A DNA stretch of 64,000 bases from Symbiodinium natans (Eukaryota; Sar; Dinophyceae; Suessiales; Symbiodiniaceae). Positions 1-9,603 of the stretch are shown one piece after another. The stretch is taken from NCBI GenBank assembly GCA_905221605.1, contig CAJNDS010002623.1, forward strand, positions 868,371 to 932,370, given 5' to 3'. A program made the translations under genes and the position numbers. Under the pieces are notes generated by a model, which was given only the letters and a program-made list of their open reading frames with translations, made no database searches and had not been told where the DNA came from. The stretch's first letter is position 1; each line of letters starts with the position of its first letter.

Positions 1-38
1 GGGTTTAGGGTTTAGGGTTTAGGGTTTAGGGTTTAGGG
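1..38 (+). repeat. Telomere-like TTTAGGG array at window edge
   Basis: Perfect 7-bp TTTAGGG units from base 1. Identical arrays recur throughout the window in both orientations, so this is interstitial repeat and not evidence of a chromosome end. Confidence 0.9.
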
Positions 39-183
39 ATACCAGCTTAGCCCCATGGATGTTGTCCTACTGTGGGGTGAGTGATGAGCGCCCAACCCGG
101 TGGCTGCTTTGCCGCGGGGTTTCTCATGGAGCTCAAGCCGAGAAAATGTGAAGAAGGGTCACTGCCCTTTCTTGCGTGGGGCT

Positions 184-273
184 TTTAGGGTTTAGGGTTT
201 AGGGTTTAGGGTTTAGGGTTTAGGGTTTAGGGTTTAGGGTTTAGGGTTTAGGGTTTAGGGTTTAGGGTTTAGG
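184..273 (+). repeat. TTTAGGG array
   Basis: About 12 perfect units. The island 39-183 to its left shows no convincing gene. The island 274-400 to its right has a stop-free frame of about 32 codons that could be coding, but nothing identifies it. Confidence 0.9.
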
Positions 274-694
274 CTACAAAAATTGACTTCGAGCTGGTTC
301 TTGCCCCATTGCCCACTACCGGACTTGGGCAGGTCTGGGGCCTGTCGGGGTCACTTCGGAGAGAGGGCTAACAATGGCTGGTTGCATCAGGTAGCTGGTT
401 TAGGGGTTTCGGGTTTGGGTTTTGGGGTTTGTGGTTTAGGGTTTAGGGTTTAGGGTTTCGGGTGTAGGGGTAAGGGTCAAGGGCTTGGGGGAATTTGGAA
501 CTTAAGCTCCTGCATGAAGGGTATGTGGGCGTCCAGCCCTAAACCCAAAGTGCTGCACCCTAAAACCGTGTAAGAGCCATGTAGACAGTTGCGCCTGCGG
601 ACACCGAAATCCCAAACATCCATCTAGCGCGTCATGACACACATGTCACCCACGTTCCGGTCGAAAATGTAGCAGAGCAGCTCCTGCGGGGGTG

Positions 695-883
695 TACTTG
701 GAGGTTCATGGTGCTTATAACCCAAGTATAACTGTACTTGCAACCCACTTATAGTGCCCCATTATGGGTATCATTGGGTTGTAAGTACAGTTACGATTGG
801 GCCGTAAACCCGAAACCCTAATTCCGAAACCTCCAAGTGGAGAAAGCCCCGCTTCACATGATTAAGTACCATGAACCTCCAAG
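695..883. mobile_element. Inverted-repeat element, family A
   Basis: Starts ACTTGGAGGTTCATGG and ends CCATGAACCTCCAAG, a terminal inverted repeat of about 15 bp. The interior is also palindromic, with AAGTATAACTGTACTT and AAGTACAGTTACG arms. The same family recurs near 33.9, 34.3, 35.6-36.3, 39.5, 44.2, 47.4, 48.6 and 49.6 kb. It is too short to encode a protein, so it is MITE-like or introner-like. No clear target duplication is seen. Confidence 0.75.
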
Positions 884-893
884 TAGGGTTGAG

Positions 894-990
894 GCTACTG
901 TTGGTTCGTAGGGAATGAGGGAATGAGGTACCCTGGAACTGTATAATCCCTTAAAGGGTATATATAGGGGGATATAGGGTACCCCTAGAC
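894..990. mobile_element. Inverted-repeat element, family D (one end)
   Basis: Carries the family D terminus CTACTGTTGGTTCGTAGGG followed by a GGGAATGAGG run, as at 3,860-4,066 and 19,230-19,291. The opposite terminus is not recognisable, so this copy is truncated or decayed. Confidence 0.45.
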
Positions 991-1285
991 CCAAAACCCA
1001 AAACCCAAAGCCCAACACCCCAAACCCTAAACCCTAAACATCACGCGGCGCCCTTCGCTTAGGAAACCACAACGGGACTCTAGTTGAGAGCTCTGCCTAG
1101 GCTGCCCAGTAACCTAGGCTGTCTAGGGCTGAGGATGCACACCGAAGGGGGGGGGCGGGGCGGGGGAACCCTGTAGACCCGAAACCCAAACGCACAGGGC
1201 TGGGGTGAGGATTTGGGTTGGCCTGAACCCTAAAATGTTAAACCCTAAATCCTAAAACCCTAAACCCTAAACCCAAACCTGGGGA

Positions 1286-1396
1286 TCACGGCAAAGTCAG
1301 CAGCCCCAGGCACGCCTCCCCTGGGCCCAACTTCTCGATGTCAGCGATGGTCAGGTAGTAGGGCCTCATAGCCTCCTCGGTGCCGGAACAAACTGG
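1286..1396 (-). CDS. Exon-like coding segment, unidentified
   Basis: Minus-strand frame of 36 codons ending in TGA. Its composition is typical of protein (for example ..MRPYYLTIADIEKLG..) and contrasts with the repeat-derived Gly/Leu/Pro frames around it. It sits between CCCTAAA arrays. The 5' end is open, so it can only be a 3' exon or a fragment. The protein family is not recognised. The call rests on amino-acid composition alone. Confidence 0.35.
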   Translation of the reverse strand, partial: PVCSGTEEAMRPYYLTIADIEKLGPGEACLGLLTLP

Positions 1397-1398
1397 AA

Positions 1399-1467
1399 CC
1401 CTAAACCCTGAACCCTAAACCCTAAACCCTAAGCCCTAAACCCTAAAGCCTAAACCCTAAACCCTGC
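1399..1467 (-). repeat. CCCTAAA array with variants
   Basis: Roughly nine units of CCCTAAA, including CCCTGAA, CCCTAAG and CCTAAAG variants. Confidence 0.85.
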
Positions 1468-2144
1468 CTTTGGTTTAGACGGCCCACACAACATCCCTGG
1501 CCCTGATCTGATGTGCGTTGTAGGGTCTAGGGTCCAAAGAATCTAGGGCTAGGACTTAGGGCTTGCTGCTTAATGGGGTCTTGGGTTTAGGGTTTGGCGT
1601 GGTATACGGAAGCGTACTTTGCGAGCGCGCATTAGTCTGAAGATCTGCTCACCCCGAGACCGCCCACTTACAACTCTCATGGAGTCAAGGCCTTAATCAA
1701 CTTTTTCTTCAACGCAACATGTACTCTGGATGCACGGGCTTTAGACGAACTTGATATGAAACTCTTCGTTGAAGCCACCTATGAGTTCCACTGGGAACTT
1801 TTGCGTTGCTTGGGTCACTTGGGACACGGTTACCTGGGTCACTCGGGTCACTTCCAATGGTGTGAACCTTCTTGGGAAACTGTACGGCCTTGTGGGCTTT
1901 CTGGAAGCGCCCTGTACCCCCGGAGTTTCTCAGTTTGAAGCGTTCTTCATGGTGGGAAATGAGGCGACAGCCCATGGTTTGGGTGGTGGCCTGTGAGAGA
2001 TCAAAGCGAGGGGGACAAGCAACCTGGGAAACAACTGCCTTCACGTGATATGCCGCCCACCCACACCCCTGGGTGAGTTGGGGCGCCATGGCCACATGGT
2101 AGTTACGGCCGCAGCCCGAAATTTAAACCCCTGAACCCCGCAAC

Positions 2145-2225
2145 CCCTGAACCCTAAACCCTAAGCCCTAAACCCTAAACCCTAAACCTTAAACCCTAAA
2201 CCCTAAACCCTAAACCCTAACCCTA
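2145..2225 (-). repeat. CCCTAAA array
   Basis: About 11 units, nearly perfect, reading TTTAGGG on the minus strand. Confidence 0.9.
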
Positions 2226-2240
2226 CCTCCCTCCCTAAAC

Positions 2241-2332
2241 CTGTCTGCTGACAAACGGCCAGCCACTTGTCGATCTCCAGTGCACCTTGCCTTCCTCGCT
2301 TTCCAGCCGCCGCCGGCTTCTTAAGAGGCCCC
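2241..2332 (-). CDS. Exon-like segment, Lys/Ala-rich, unidentified
   Basis: Open minus-strand frame reading ..LKKPAAAGKRGRQGALEID.. and continuing ..KWLAVCQQT. It ends exactly at ACAG|GTTTAGGG, so the following telomere-like array would supply a GT splice donor. The upstream edge CTGAAG|GGG could be an acceptor. The Lys-Lys-Pro-Ala composition matches dinoflagellate proteins. It is partial and its function is unknown. Confidence 0.35.
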
Positions 2333-2343
2333 TTCAGAGTTGA

Positions 2344-2382
2344 AGGTTTAGGGTTTAGGGTTTAGGGTTTAGGGTTTTGGGT

Positions 2383-2435
<53 letters not shown>

Positions 2436-2445
2436 GGTGGAGGGC
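2344..2445 (+). repeat. TTTAGGG array passing into a TTGAGGG array
   Basis: Four TTTAGGG units are followed by about nine units of one variant, TTGAGGG. A block of identical variants points to local amplification. Confidence 0.85.
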
Positions 2446-2954
2446 TTAAGGTGTGAAGTCTAGGGTTGAGGGTGTACAGTTCGGGCATTGTATTCAGGGT
2501 TCAAAGCGTAGGGTTCAGGGCTCAGGGTTGAGGGTGCAAGGCGTTTGGGATTTAGGGTTTAAGGAGTTGAGGGAGCTCAAGGTTCACGGTCAGTAGGGGC
2601 CCCCTTACTATGCTAACTGTAGTTGAGGGACTTATAACCGAAATTTAGGATCCTTCTAAGCCAATTGAGGGGTCTTATAACTCTACTTAAAACTCGGGGG
2701 CCCCTCCTTGTAGGGTTTTGAGTTGTGGCTTTAGGCCAGCAAGTCTTGCATTGTTGGACCCGATTTACTAAGGGCCCCCCGTCTGAGGATTAAGTTTTCT
2801 GGCTATTCAGGATATCGTGCCTGTTTGGTGGTGCCCGGCATATTCCTCTATATGGGCGTGAGCTTGTTTTTTCTTAATTCCGGGTTGGGTGGGGGGGGAG
2901 GGGTGCTCACCCAGCTTTGAACCTAAACCCTGAAACCCGAGCCACTAAACCCCA

Positions 2955-3007
2955 AACCCGAAACCCTAAACCCTAAACCTTAACCCTAAACCCTAAACCC
3001 CAAACCC
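2955..3007 (-). repeat. CCCTAAA array
   Basis: Short degenerate array of about seven units. Confidence 0.8.
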
Positions 3008-3554
3008 TCAAAATCCCATTCTAGTAACATACGAACAAGGGTCCCAATCCAGCCCAGAAAAGGGGTGGTCCAGGTGTCAGCCTGCACCCCTAAACCCTAA
3101 ACTTCCCTAAACCCTAAACCTCGAAAATGACAGCAAAAACCCACGAGTAGCTCTCTGGATTAGATTCCCTTTTTGCATATGGGGGTTTCAACAATGGGGG
3201 TACCCTTTCTGGGGGGTCCCTTTAAGGGATCCAAAAAAGGATCTCCCAAGAAGGGCCCCTAGTTTAGAGACATATCCCATATGAAAAAGGTGTCCCGATC
3301 CTGCCCTTGAAATCTTGCGGTCTGGGATTTCAATGGCTTGGCCTCTTGGCATAAAGGCCAAGCTCTTGAAATCTTAAGCCCAGTGAGCTTTGAATTTCAA
3401 AGGTCCGGCCTCTTCATTTGAATGATTTCAAGGCAAGGCTCTTGAAATCTACGGCCTGTGGGCCCTCGGATTTAATGGCGCGGGCTTTGATTCCTAAGGC
3501 CCTCCCCATCTCAAGCCCAGGGCTTGCGATTTCAAAGCCTTTGGCTAAAGATCA

Positions 3555-3672
3555 GAGTTTAGGGTTTAGGGTTTAGGGTTTAAGGTTTAGGGTTTAGGGT
3601 GTAGGGTTTAGGGTTTAGGGTTTAGGGTTTAAGGTTTAGGGTTTAGGGTGTAGGGTTTAGGGTTTAGGGTCC
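3555..3672 (+). repeat. TTTAGGG array with an internal duplicated block
   Basis: About 16 units. A block containing the TTTAAGG and TGTAGGG variants appears twice in the same order about 63 bp apart, a higher-order duplication inside the array. Confidence 0.85.
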
Positions 3673-3808
3673 CAGGCCTGTCGTTCGAGGTTCAGCATTT
3701 TGGGGGCTTGTGGCTAGTCCTCTACATCTGTGTTCCTTGCAGGGCGCCCGAGATGCGGGGGGGGGGGGGGGGGGGTGTGCGAAACGAAACCCACGCAGTC
3801 ACCAACGC

Positions 3809-3859
3809 TTAGAGCACTGACCACAGCATTGACCACATCCACCCTAGATCCTCGACCCC
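3809..3859 (-). CDS. Putative second exon of the KKPA mini-gene
   Basis: Continues in phase 0 from the segment at 4,067-4,162 if the inverted-repeat element 3,860-4,066 is removed. The joined frame runs a further 16 codons (..GVEDLGWMWSMLWSVL) to a TAA stop. It may instead leave at a further donor such as GTCAATG. It is supported only by open frame and splice-like edges. Confidence 0.35.
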   Translation of the reverse strand, partial: GVEDLGWMWSMLWSVL

Positions 3860-4066
3860 CTGGTTCAACAGTAGGGAATGGGAATAAGGGCCCTATATGA
3901 AGTAGGGTTTATATTTCTTGTATCCCACAAAGGACACCCGGTATATACACTCACCAATATGAAAAAGGAACCTTATATACACTCACCACAAACAGAAATA
4001 TAAACCTGCTTCATATAATATCTGGCCCTCATTCCCTCATTCCCTACGAAGAACCAGTCAGTAGAC
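3860..4066 (-). mobile_element. Family D inverted-repeat element with GT...AG ends
   Basis: On the minus strand it begins GTCTACTGACTGGTTC.. and ends ..TACTGTTGAACCAG. The subterminal GTAGGGAATG sequences form inverted repeats, and the arms continue through TATATGAAG and GGTTTATATTTC. It interrupts a Lys-Ala-rich frame exactly at phase 0 (AAA|GT...CAG|GGG). The ends therefore look like a ready-made intron, as in introner elements. No protein is encoded. Confidence 0.6.
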
Positions 4067-4162
4067 TTTTCGTGGCCCGGCGGCAGCGGCGGCAGTGGCG
4101 GCAGCGGCGGCAGCGGGTTTCTTGAGCGCAGCGGGCTTCTTCAGCACAGCACGAGGCGGCAT
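4067..4162 (-). CDS. N-terminal exon of a Lys/Ala/Pro-rich protein
   Basis: ATG at 4,162 opens 32 codons: MPPRAVLKKPAALKKP followed by an alanine run and ..GPRK. Such KKPA-rich N termini are familiar from dinoflagellate nuclear and chromatin-associated proteins, but no family is assigned. The GCN/GCC-rich alanine run (4,080-4,115) is also a trinucleotide repeat. The frame meets the GT end of the family D element and continues at 3,859. If the element is not spliced, the frame stops after two more codons (34 residues in all). Confidence 0.45.
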
Positions 4163-4326
4163 GGCGCTCAGCGAACGCGTGCACTTTACCCTAAACCCTA
4201 AACCCTAAACCCCAAACCCCCAACCGGGGCTGAACGGTTCGGAGCCTGGGCTGTTGGTCTCAGGAAAGGGCTGCGGCGTTTGCTTGCGTTGGAAGTCAGA
4301 TCTCGCAGGTGCACAGCTAGAAACCA

Positions 4327-4406
4327 GACGACCCCACCCCACCCCCCTCCCCCCCCCCCCCCGCCCCCCCCGCCCCCCCCCCCCCCTCCCCCCCCCCCCC
4401 CCCCCT
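4327..4406 (+). repeat. Poly-C tract
   Basis: About 80 bases, almost entirely C with occasional T, G or A. Similar C or G tracts occur near 3,758, 5,727, 13,561, 18,626, 30,500, 35,462 and 58,283. Confidence 0.85.
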
Positions 4407-4577
4407 TCCTTTGAAGAGATTGCGAGTTCTATGAAAGTCTTAAGGGGGGGAGGGCGGGTGGGGGGAGCTGATAGAAGCAGGACGGGGTGACGTGTGCAAG
4501 CACAGCGGCAGTGGTCTCCGAAGGCATTTTTAGGGTTTAGGATTCAAGGATGGCGGGGTGCGGTTCTGGGTTACGCC

Positions 4578-4668
4578 AGTAACGGTTTAGGGTTCAGGGT
4601 TCAGGGTTTAGGGTTTAGGGTTTAGGGTTCAGGGTTCAGGGTTCAGGGTTCAGGGTTCAGGGTTTCGG
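4578..4668 (+). repeat. TTCAGGG/TTTAGGG array
   Basis: Alternating blocks of TTCAGGG and TTTAGGG units. Confidence 0.85.
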
Positions 4669-4777
4669 GCTATTTACCGCAACACAGGCTTCTGGCGTTT
4701 GGGATTTTGGGGGTTGGCCTTAGGGATCCTGGGCTTTGGGAAGTCGGTGTTCCTTTAGTTCAGTATTTTGGGAGGCG

Positions 4778-5043
4778 GGGTTTAGGGTTTAGGGTTTAGG
4801 GTTTAGGGTTTAGGGTTTAGGGTTTAGGGTTTAGGGTTTAGGGTTTAGGGTTTAGGGTTTAGTGTTTAGGGTTTAGGTTTTTAGGTTTAGGGTTTAGGTT
4901 TAGGTTTAGGGTTTAGGGTTTAGGGTTTAGGGTTTAGGGTTTAGGGTTTAGGGTTTAGGGTTTAGGGTTTAGGGTTTAGGGTTTAGGGTTTAGGGTTTAG
5001 GGTTTAGGGTTTAGGGTTTAGGGTTTAGGGTTTAGGGTTTAGG
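4778..5043 (+). repeat. Long TTTAGGG array
   Basis: About 38 units, mostly perfect, with a short disordered stretch near 4,860-4,905. Confidence 0.95.
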
Positions 5044-5044
5044 G

Positions 5045-5118
5045 GCACTTAGACACGATCAGACTGAACATTGCCACCATCCCGCTGGGGTAGCCCGCAA
5101 TGGGGCCACTTTGTGCCA
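5045..5118 (-). CDS. Exon-like segment, hydrophobic, unidentified
   Basis: Minus-strand frame reading ..VAQSGPIAGYPSGMVAMFSL.. then ..IVSKC, open for about 24 codons between a long TTTAGGG array and GC-rich sequence. The hydrophobic stretch could be part of a membrane helix. Partial, not identified. Confidence 0.3.
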
Positions 5119-5347
5119 CTGCTGGCTATTCATGAAGGCGAACCTGGCCAGTGAAAGGAGGGACCCTTATAAGGGGGCCTGGGGTTCTTTTTGGCGGGTA
5201 TTTAAGGGCTACTTAGGTATGTGGGACTATATAAGGTGTATGTATGGGGGGCCAGTGATAGACGTGGTCCGAATCCGGATGACTCTGACATAGGAGTGGG
5301 GTTTAGAGATGAGGAAGGTGATCCATTGGGCGCGTTCATGGGATCAT

Positions 5348-5502
5348 AACCCTAAACCCTAAACCCTAAACCCTAAACCCTAAACCCTAAACCCTAAACC
5401 CTAAACCCTAAACCCTAAACCCTAAACCCTAAACCCTAAACCCTAAACCCTAAACCCTAAACCCTAAACCCTAAACCCTAACCCTAAACCCTAAACCCTA
5501 GT
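5348..5502 (-). repeat. Long CCCTAAA array
   Basis: About 22 near-perfect units in the orientation opposite to 4,778-5,043. The two arrays converge around the 300-bp island 5,044-5,347. Confidence 0.95.
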
Positions 5503-6245
5503 CCAGGAAGTGCTCATACCACTAAGCCTCAAGCTCTCCAAGATGCCCCGGGATCGGTGACACTTTGGGATGTTCCCCTAGACCCGGGAGTAACCTAGGA
5601 ATAAAAAGGGCACCCTTTTTGGTTTAAAGGGAACCCCAACCCTAAATAAAAGGAAAAAAGGGCCCCACTCCCGGTCCTAGTCCCCCTTATACTAACAGTC
5701 CCCAATAGGGACTATAGTACCTCACCCCCCCCCCCCCCCCCCCCCGCCCCATTATAAAATGGCACTTGGTAGTGCGCAAGCTTTAGAGTCTTAGACTCCT
5801 ACCCCACGCGTAAGGAGTTTGTAGGCTGGAGTCCCAAGATTTGAGGTGGTCGAGTTGGGTTTCTACTTTTGCTTTTCAGGATCTGAGGCCCCAAACCCCC
5901 CATGCTTTGAGACAAAGATCGGGAATTTCTGAGCTATTCCGACGGACGAAGGCTTTCGGGTTATGTTGTGGGCTTTTGCTTGCGCATGAGATTTACTTTC
6001 ATGCACCTGGGATTGCCTATCTTCTTTGGGATGTTCCCCCTTAAACTAACAGTCCTCAATGGGGGTTATAATTGGGGGGGTACTATAAACCCTATTAAGA
6101 ACTGTTAGTAGAATTAAGGGGGAACAGCCCTACCGTCCCAAGAAGTGCGTTTAACAGGTCTTCGGGCTCTGCACTCGACCCAAACAGCCAGCGAGGAGAG
6201 GGGTCTCCGGCAAAAAATGCGTCTTGGCCACGTGAGGAAAAGAGC
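5503..6245. other. Island with several inverted-repeat fragments
   Basis: Contains a GGGCACCCTTTTT/AAAAAGGGCCCC-type palindromic fragment (5,590-5,690), related to 47,740-47,810 and 47,990-48,105. It also holds a poly-C run at 5,727-5,745 and the family B element at 6,028-6,130. The plus-strand frame at 5,841-6,044 runs into that element and is not supported as a gene. Confidence 0.45.
6028..6130. mobile_element. Inverted-repeat element, family B
   Basis: About 100 bp. Starts GGGATGTTCCCCCTT, with inner CTAACAGTCC, a central TATAATTGGGGGGGTACTATA core and mirrored GAACTGTTAG..AAGGGGGAACA. Full copies also lie at 38,953-39,049 and 45,051-45,147, and a repeat-expanded copy near 38,694-38,830. 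Confidence 0.75.
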
Positions 6246-6429
6246 TTTCAAAGATATCACCCTAAACCCTAAACCCTAAACCCTAGGCCCTAGGCCCTCA
6301 ACCCTAATTCAAAACCCTCAACCCTACAGCCTATACCCATCTTAGAAAACACCCTTGGGGGGGCTGCCTAAAAAAGACTAGGAGATGTTGCTGACGAATC
6401 TAGGTTTAAATGTTTTAGCACTCTGAGGG

Positions 6430-6512
6430 CTCTAGGGTTTAGGGTTTAGGGTTTTGGGGTTTAGGGTTTAGGGTTTGGGGTTTAGGGTTTAGGGTTTAGG
6501 GTTTGGGGTCTA
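6430..6512 (+). repeat. TTTAGGG array with TTTGGGG variants
   Basis: About 11 degenerate units. The following sequence to 6,610 is a further decayed GGGCTTTAAGGG-like stretch. Confidence 0.8.
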
Positions 6513-6685
6513 GGGTGTGGGTTTAGGGTAAGGGCTCGAACGGGTGTAAGGGCTCTAAGGGCTCGAAGGGCTTTCAGGGCTTTTTGGGCTTTAAGGGTTT
6601 AGGGTTTAGGGCGACAGATAGAGAGAGAGTGAGGAGAGAAAGGCCGAGAGGGACATGCACTTCCATGCAGACAGCGTTCCTGAAC

Positions 6686-6770
6686 CCCTAAACCCTAAAC
6701 CCTAAACCCTAAACCCTAAACCCCTAAACCCCTAAACCCCTAAACCCCTAAACCCTAAACCCTAAACCCC
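6686..6770 (-). repeat. CCCTAAA / CCCCTAAA array
   Basis: Starts with CCCTAAA units and shifts to the 8-bp variant CCCCTAAA. Confidence 0.85.
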
Positions 6771-7917
6771 CGACTTTGTCCCCATGGCGCGAGTCGGTCT
6801 CACTACTGGGGCGGCTCTCAGACACTGTACAGAGTCAACCACACAAGCAATGCCTTTTTTTCCAAAAATGGCACGTCATGATTGGAGAGATTTCAGGGCA
6901 AGCCACAATCAATCTGATTCTGCTGCGGCAAGTCTTATTCCGTATGGCTCTGAAACACCCAGCCCTGTCACCCGAAACGGTAAGCCCTAAAGCCGCCACC
7001 CAAGCCGCCCCTTACAATTTAGGGGCCGTAAAAACTAGAACAGGGTTTTGGGGGGCTACTATAGTATCCAATATATAGGGGCCGTAGGGGAAAAGTATTC
7101 GCAATTATTCCGACCTCTATAGAACTGGACCTTAAAACTCCAAAGATCCCACCAAGAGCACCCACAGCGGGAAGCTCGCTTGGCGACTTTCAAGAAGGCC
7201 AAACCGAAAATCACGCGCATACGCGCACACACACACACGCACACAACATGTCTATATATTTAGAGGTATACATACGTATATATGAGCCGTGATCTAAATT
7301 CTTTCATCCCGAAAGAACCGTCTTCGCGAAAAATAGTTAACTTTCGGAAAACTTTCGCGGACCCATCGCGGTGCAGATTTATGCTGTTAACCCACATCAA
7401 CTGATGTTGACATCAATACTAATCAAGATTTGAACCTATCAAATGCAGGTCCAGATCCCTAAGCTTCAACAAGCCAAATTTGAGCGTTAAGGGTTGGGGT
7501 TTAGGGTTTAAGGTCCAGGGTTCCAGGCATAGGGTTCGGGTCCAGAGCCATACAGGCCTTGCAGTTCCTTCGGCAATGGATTGGTTTCTCTATTTTGGAG
7601 GTATGAATCCCAATAACAGCCAACACGCACCTCAGATGATAAGTGCTGTCCTTGGAAAGGCTACCTCGACTTCCGCGGGGCTTACGCGGATCTTTCGCGG
7701 AGGCACATCTTAATGCCGTGTGGGTCACGGCCTACTAAATGCCACACAAGGACCTTTAGATCACAGCTCAATACATTTTGTATCTATGCCGGGGAAGGTT
7801 TCGAAAGCTTCAGGGAAGCCTTCTCAACAAGTTCCTGTTGTAACTTTAGAACAATTTCGAGTTCCCGGGGCTTGAGGGTTTGGGTCAGGGCTTTCGGTGG
7901 TTAGGGATCTAGGCCTT
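6771..7917. other. Island of 1.15 kb without a recognisable gene
   Basis: GC-mixed unique sequence with a CA-rich microsatellite (about 7,218-7,243), a TATA-rich stretch (7,250-7,285) and TTTCGCGG-type short inverted motifs (7,320-7,370, 7,670-7,700). Open frames exist on both strands but none is protein-like beyond about 30 codons. The GGTTCAAATC box on the minus strand near 7,430 lacks a T-stem and is not a tRNA. Confidence 0.4.
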
Positions 7918-8057
7918 CATTAGGGTTTAGGGTTTAGGGTTTAGGGTTTAGGGTTTAGGGTTTAGGGTTTAGGGTTTAGGGTTTAGGGTTTAGGGTTTAG
8001 GGTTTAGGGTTTAGGGTTTAGGGTTTAGGGTTTAGGGTTTAGGGTTTAGGGTTTGGT
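7918..8057 (+). repeat. Long TTTAGGG array
   Basis: About 20 units, nearly perfect. Confidence 0.95.
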
Positions 8058-8177
8058 GTCTAGGGTTTGGGGTTTAGAGGGTTTAAGGCCAAGGTAAGGG
8101 TTTAGGGTTTCAGCAAGGTGTACCTAGCAACTAGGGTCTTACGAGGGGAATCTCCCAACCACGACCCAAAAATAGAG

Positions 8178-8224
8178 ACACGGGGTTGTGACGGGGACGG
8201 AGCTCCGTCCACAACCCCGGTGCT
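8178..8224. other. GC-rich hairpin
   Basis: GGGGTTGTG and CACAACCCC arms flank a palindromic GGACGGAGCTCCGTCC core, giving a stem of over 15 bp with one small bulge. The function is unknown. It is not followed by a T-run. Confidence 0.55.
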
Positions 8225-8280
8225 ATGAGCATGAGATTCGGAGCGTCGGAGTTTCGGGACCTCGTTGTGGCTTGCTTAAA

Positions 8281-8397
8281 AGATCAGGGGACTTAGTGTG
8301 GTTATAAGAAAGGTTGCTATACTTCTAATTACTTAAGCCCAACTAAGGCACTTATAACTTCTAACCCTACTTACTCAGTGCCCCGATCCTCCATGTA
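8281..8397. mobile_element. Inverted-repeat element, family C
   Basis: GATCAGGGGACTTAGT.. on the left is mirrored by ..CAGTGCCCCGATCCTCC on the right, with inner TATAAG/CTTATAA arms. Related copies lie at 31,609-31,712 and, degenerate, at about 9,119-9,240. Confidence 0.55.
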
Positions 8398-8856
8398 GGG
8401 GTTTGAGCAAGGTCTTGAGGGTTGTTCTGACTAGCACCCCCAAAAGGACACCCCATGCACTTGCCAACATCTGGAAGGAACCCTGTTTACACACCAAAAC
8501 CATATTTAACACAACTAAATAGCTAGATATATAGTCACTAGATAAATAAATAATAAATGAGTAGATAAATGAATAGATGACACCTTGCTTCCAATGGAGG
8601 GCATCGGGGCTTGAAAGGCTTTGGACTTCCGAATGGACATTGGCGCTTTCAGGTGGAAGGGCATACTCTGAGAGTGCGTCGGGCTCCAGCATGCCTAGCG
8701 ACAGTACCCTAAACCCTAAACCCTAAACCCTAAACCCCAAACCCCAAACCCAAAGCGCCTTGTTTTGTTAGGGCTCTAAGCACCACATGGCTGCGCCACA
8801 ACCGCTCCCTTGAATGTTTTGTTTTGAAATGGCCCATCTGATTGCGGTATTTACAG

Positions 8857-8958
8857 GCCGAGATGATGGTAGAAATGGACTTCCTCCCGGAACCGAGCGC
8901 CCACCACTGTGCACTGTGGACTGTTGGGCACCCTGAGCAGCCTAGGGTTGGTCGAAGG
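8857..8958 (+). CDS. Exon-like segment after a canonical acceptor
   Basis: GCGGTATTTACAG|GCC looks like a splice acceptor. The following 34 codons are open and protein-like (..AEMMVEMDFLPEPSAHH..) and end in telomere-like sequence. The upstream 8,760-8,856 would be intron. The family is not recognised. Confidence 0.35.
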
Positions 8959-9261
8959 CTTAGGGTGTAGGGTTTAGGGTTTAGGGTTTCGGGTTTCGGG
9001 TTTAGGGTTTAGGGTTTAGGGTGCCGGGTTGCGGGTTCCGGGTTTGGGGCTTGGGGCTCTCGAGTCCTCCCTAAACCCGAAAGCTTGTGAAACTTAAGCC
9101 CCCCTCGACTACTTGGTTGGAGGGATCGGGGCATTTAGTAAGTAGAGTGATCAAGTACCTCAATTCGGGACGGGGGGAGGGGGAGGAACAAGCAACGATT
9201 CCTTTGGCTACCTTAGATATAACCCCCACCTACTCAGTCTGCTCAGGAACCTCGAATCGAT

Positions 9262-9492
9262 GGTTTAGGGTTTAGGGTTTAGGTTTAGGGTTTAGGGCTT
9301 AGGGTTTAGGGTTTAGACTTTAGGGTTTAGGTTTAGGGTTTAGGGTTTAGGGTTTAGGGTTTAGGGTTTAGGGTTTAGGGTTTAGGGTTTAGGGTTTAGG
9401 GTTTAGGGTTTAGGGTTTAGGGTTTAGGGTTTAGGGTTTAGGGTTTAGGGTTTAGGGTTTAGGGTTTAGGGTTTAGGGTTTAGGGTTTAGGG
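9262..9492 (+). repeat. Long TTTAGGG array
   Basis: About 32 units. The first 60 bases are disordered and the remainder is essentially perfect. Confidence 0.95.
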
Positions 9493-9603
9493 CGGTGGGT
9501 ACCCAGGAGCCGGTGGAAGAACAGTGTAGAACTTGCCCGGAACCGCGGTGAGTGCAGTAATCCCTGGCAAGCCACTCTGCGCGGCCTTCCGCAAGAAGGG
9601 CTT
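9490..9603 (-). CDS. Exon-like segment, unidentified
   Basis: Minus-strand frame of about 38 codons reading ..FLRKAAQSGLPGITALTAVP.. and ending ..YTVLPPAPGYPP, where it runs into the long telomere-like array. Composition is protein-like. Both ends are defined only by repeats, so it is partial. Confidence 0.4.

Larger units (their letters stand above)
1..3800. other. Overview of 1-3,800: telomere-like arrays and islands
   Basis: Mixed stretch of TTTAGGG/CCCTAAA arrays and short unique islands. Besides the family A and D elements and the two coding-like segments listed separately, 2,560-2,930 and 3,010-3,550 contain AT-containing palindromic sequence with GGGTACCC-type and GATTTCAAGG-type repeats. 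No complete gene is visible. The open frames at 1,709-2,095 are not protein-like and overlap small direct repeats of a GGGTCACTTGGG motif. Confidence 0.5.

Noticed and set aside
1-38. Window start interpreted as a chromosome end
   Set aside because: The array is short and identical arrays recur in both orientations over the whole window.
7420-7450. tRNA-like T-loop (GGTTCAAATC) on the minus strand
   Set aside because: The bases flanking the loop do not pair and no D-arm or anticodon arm fits.
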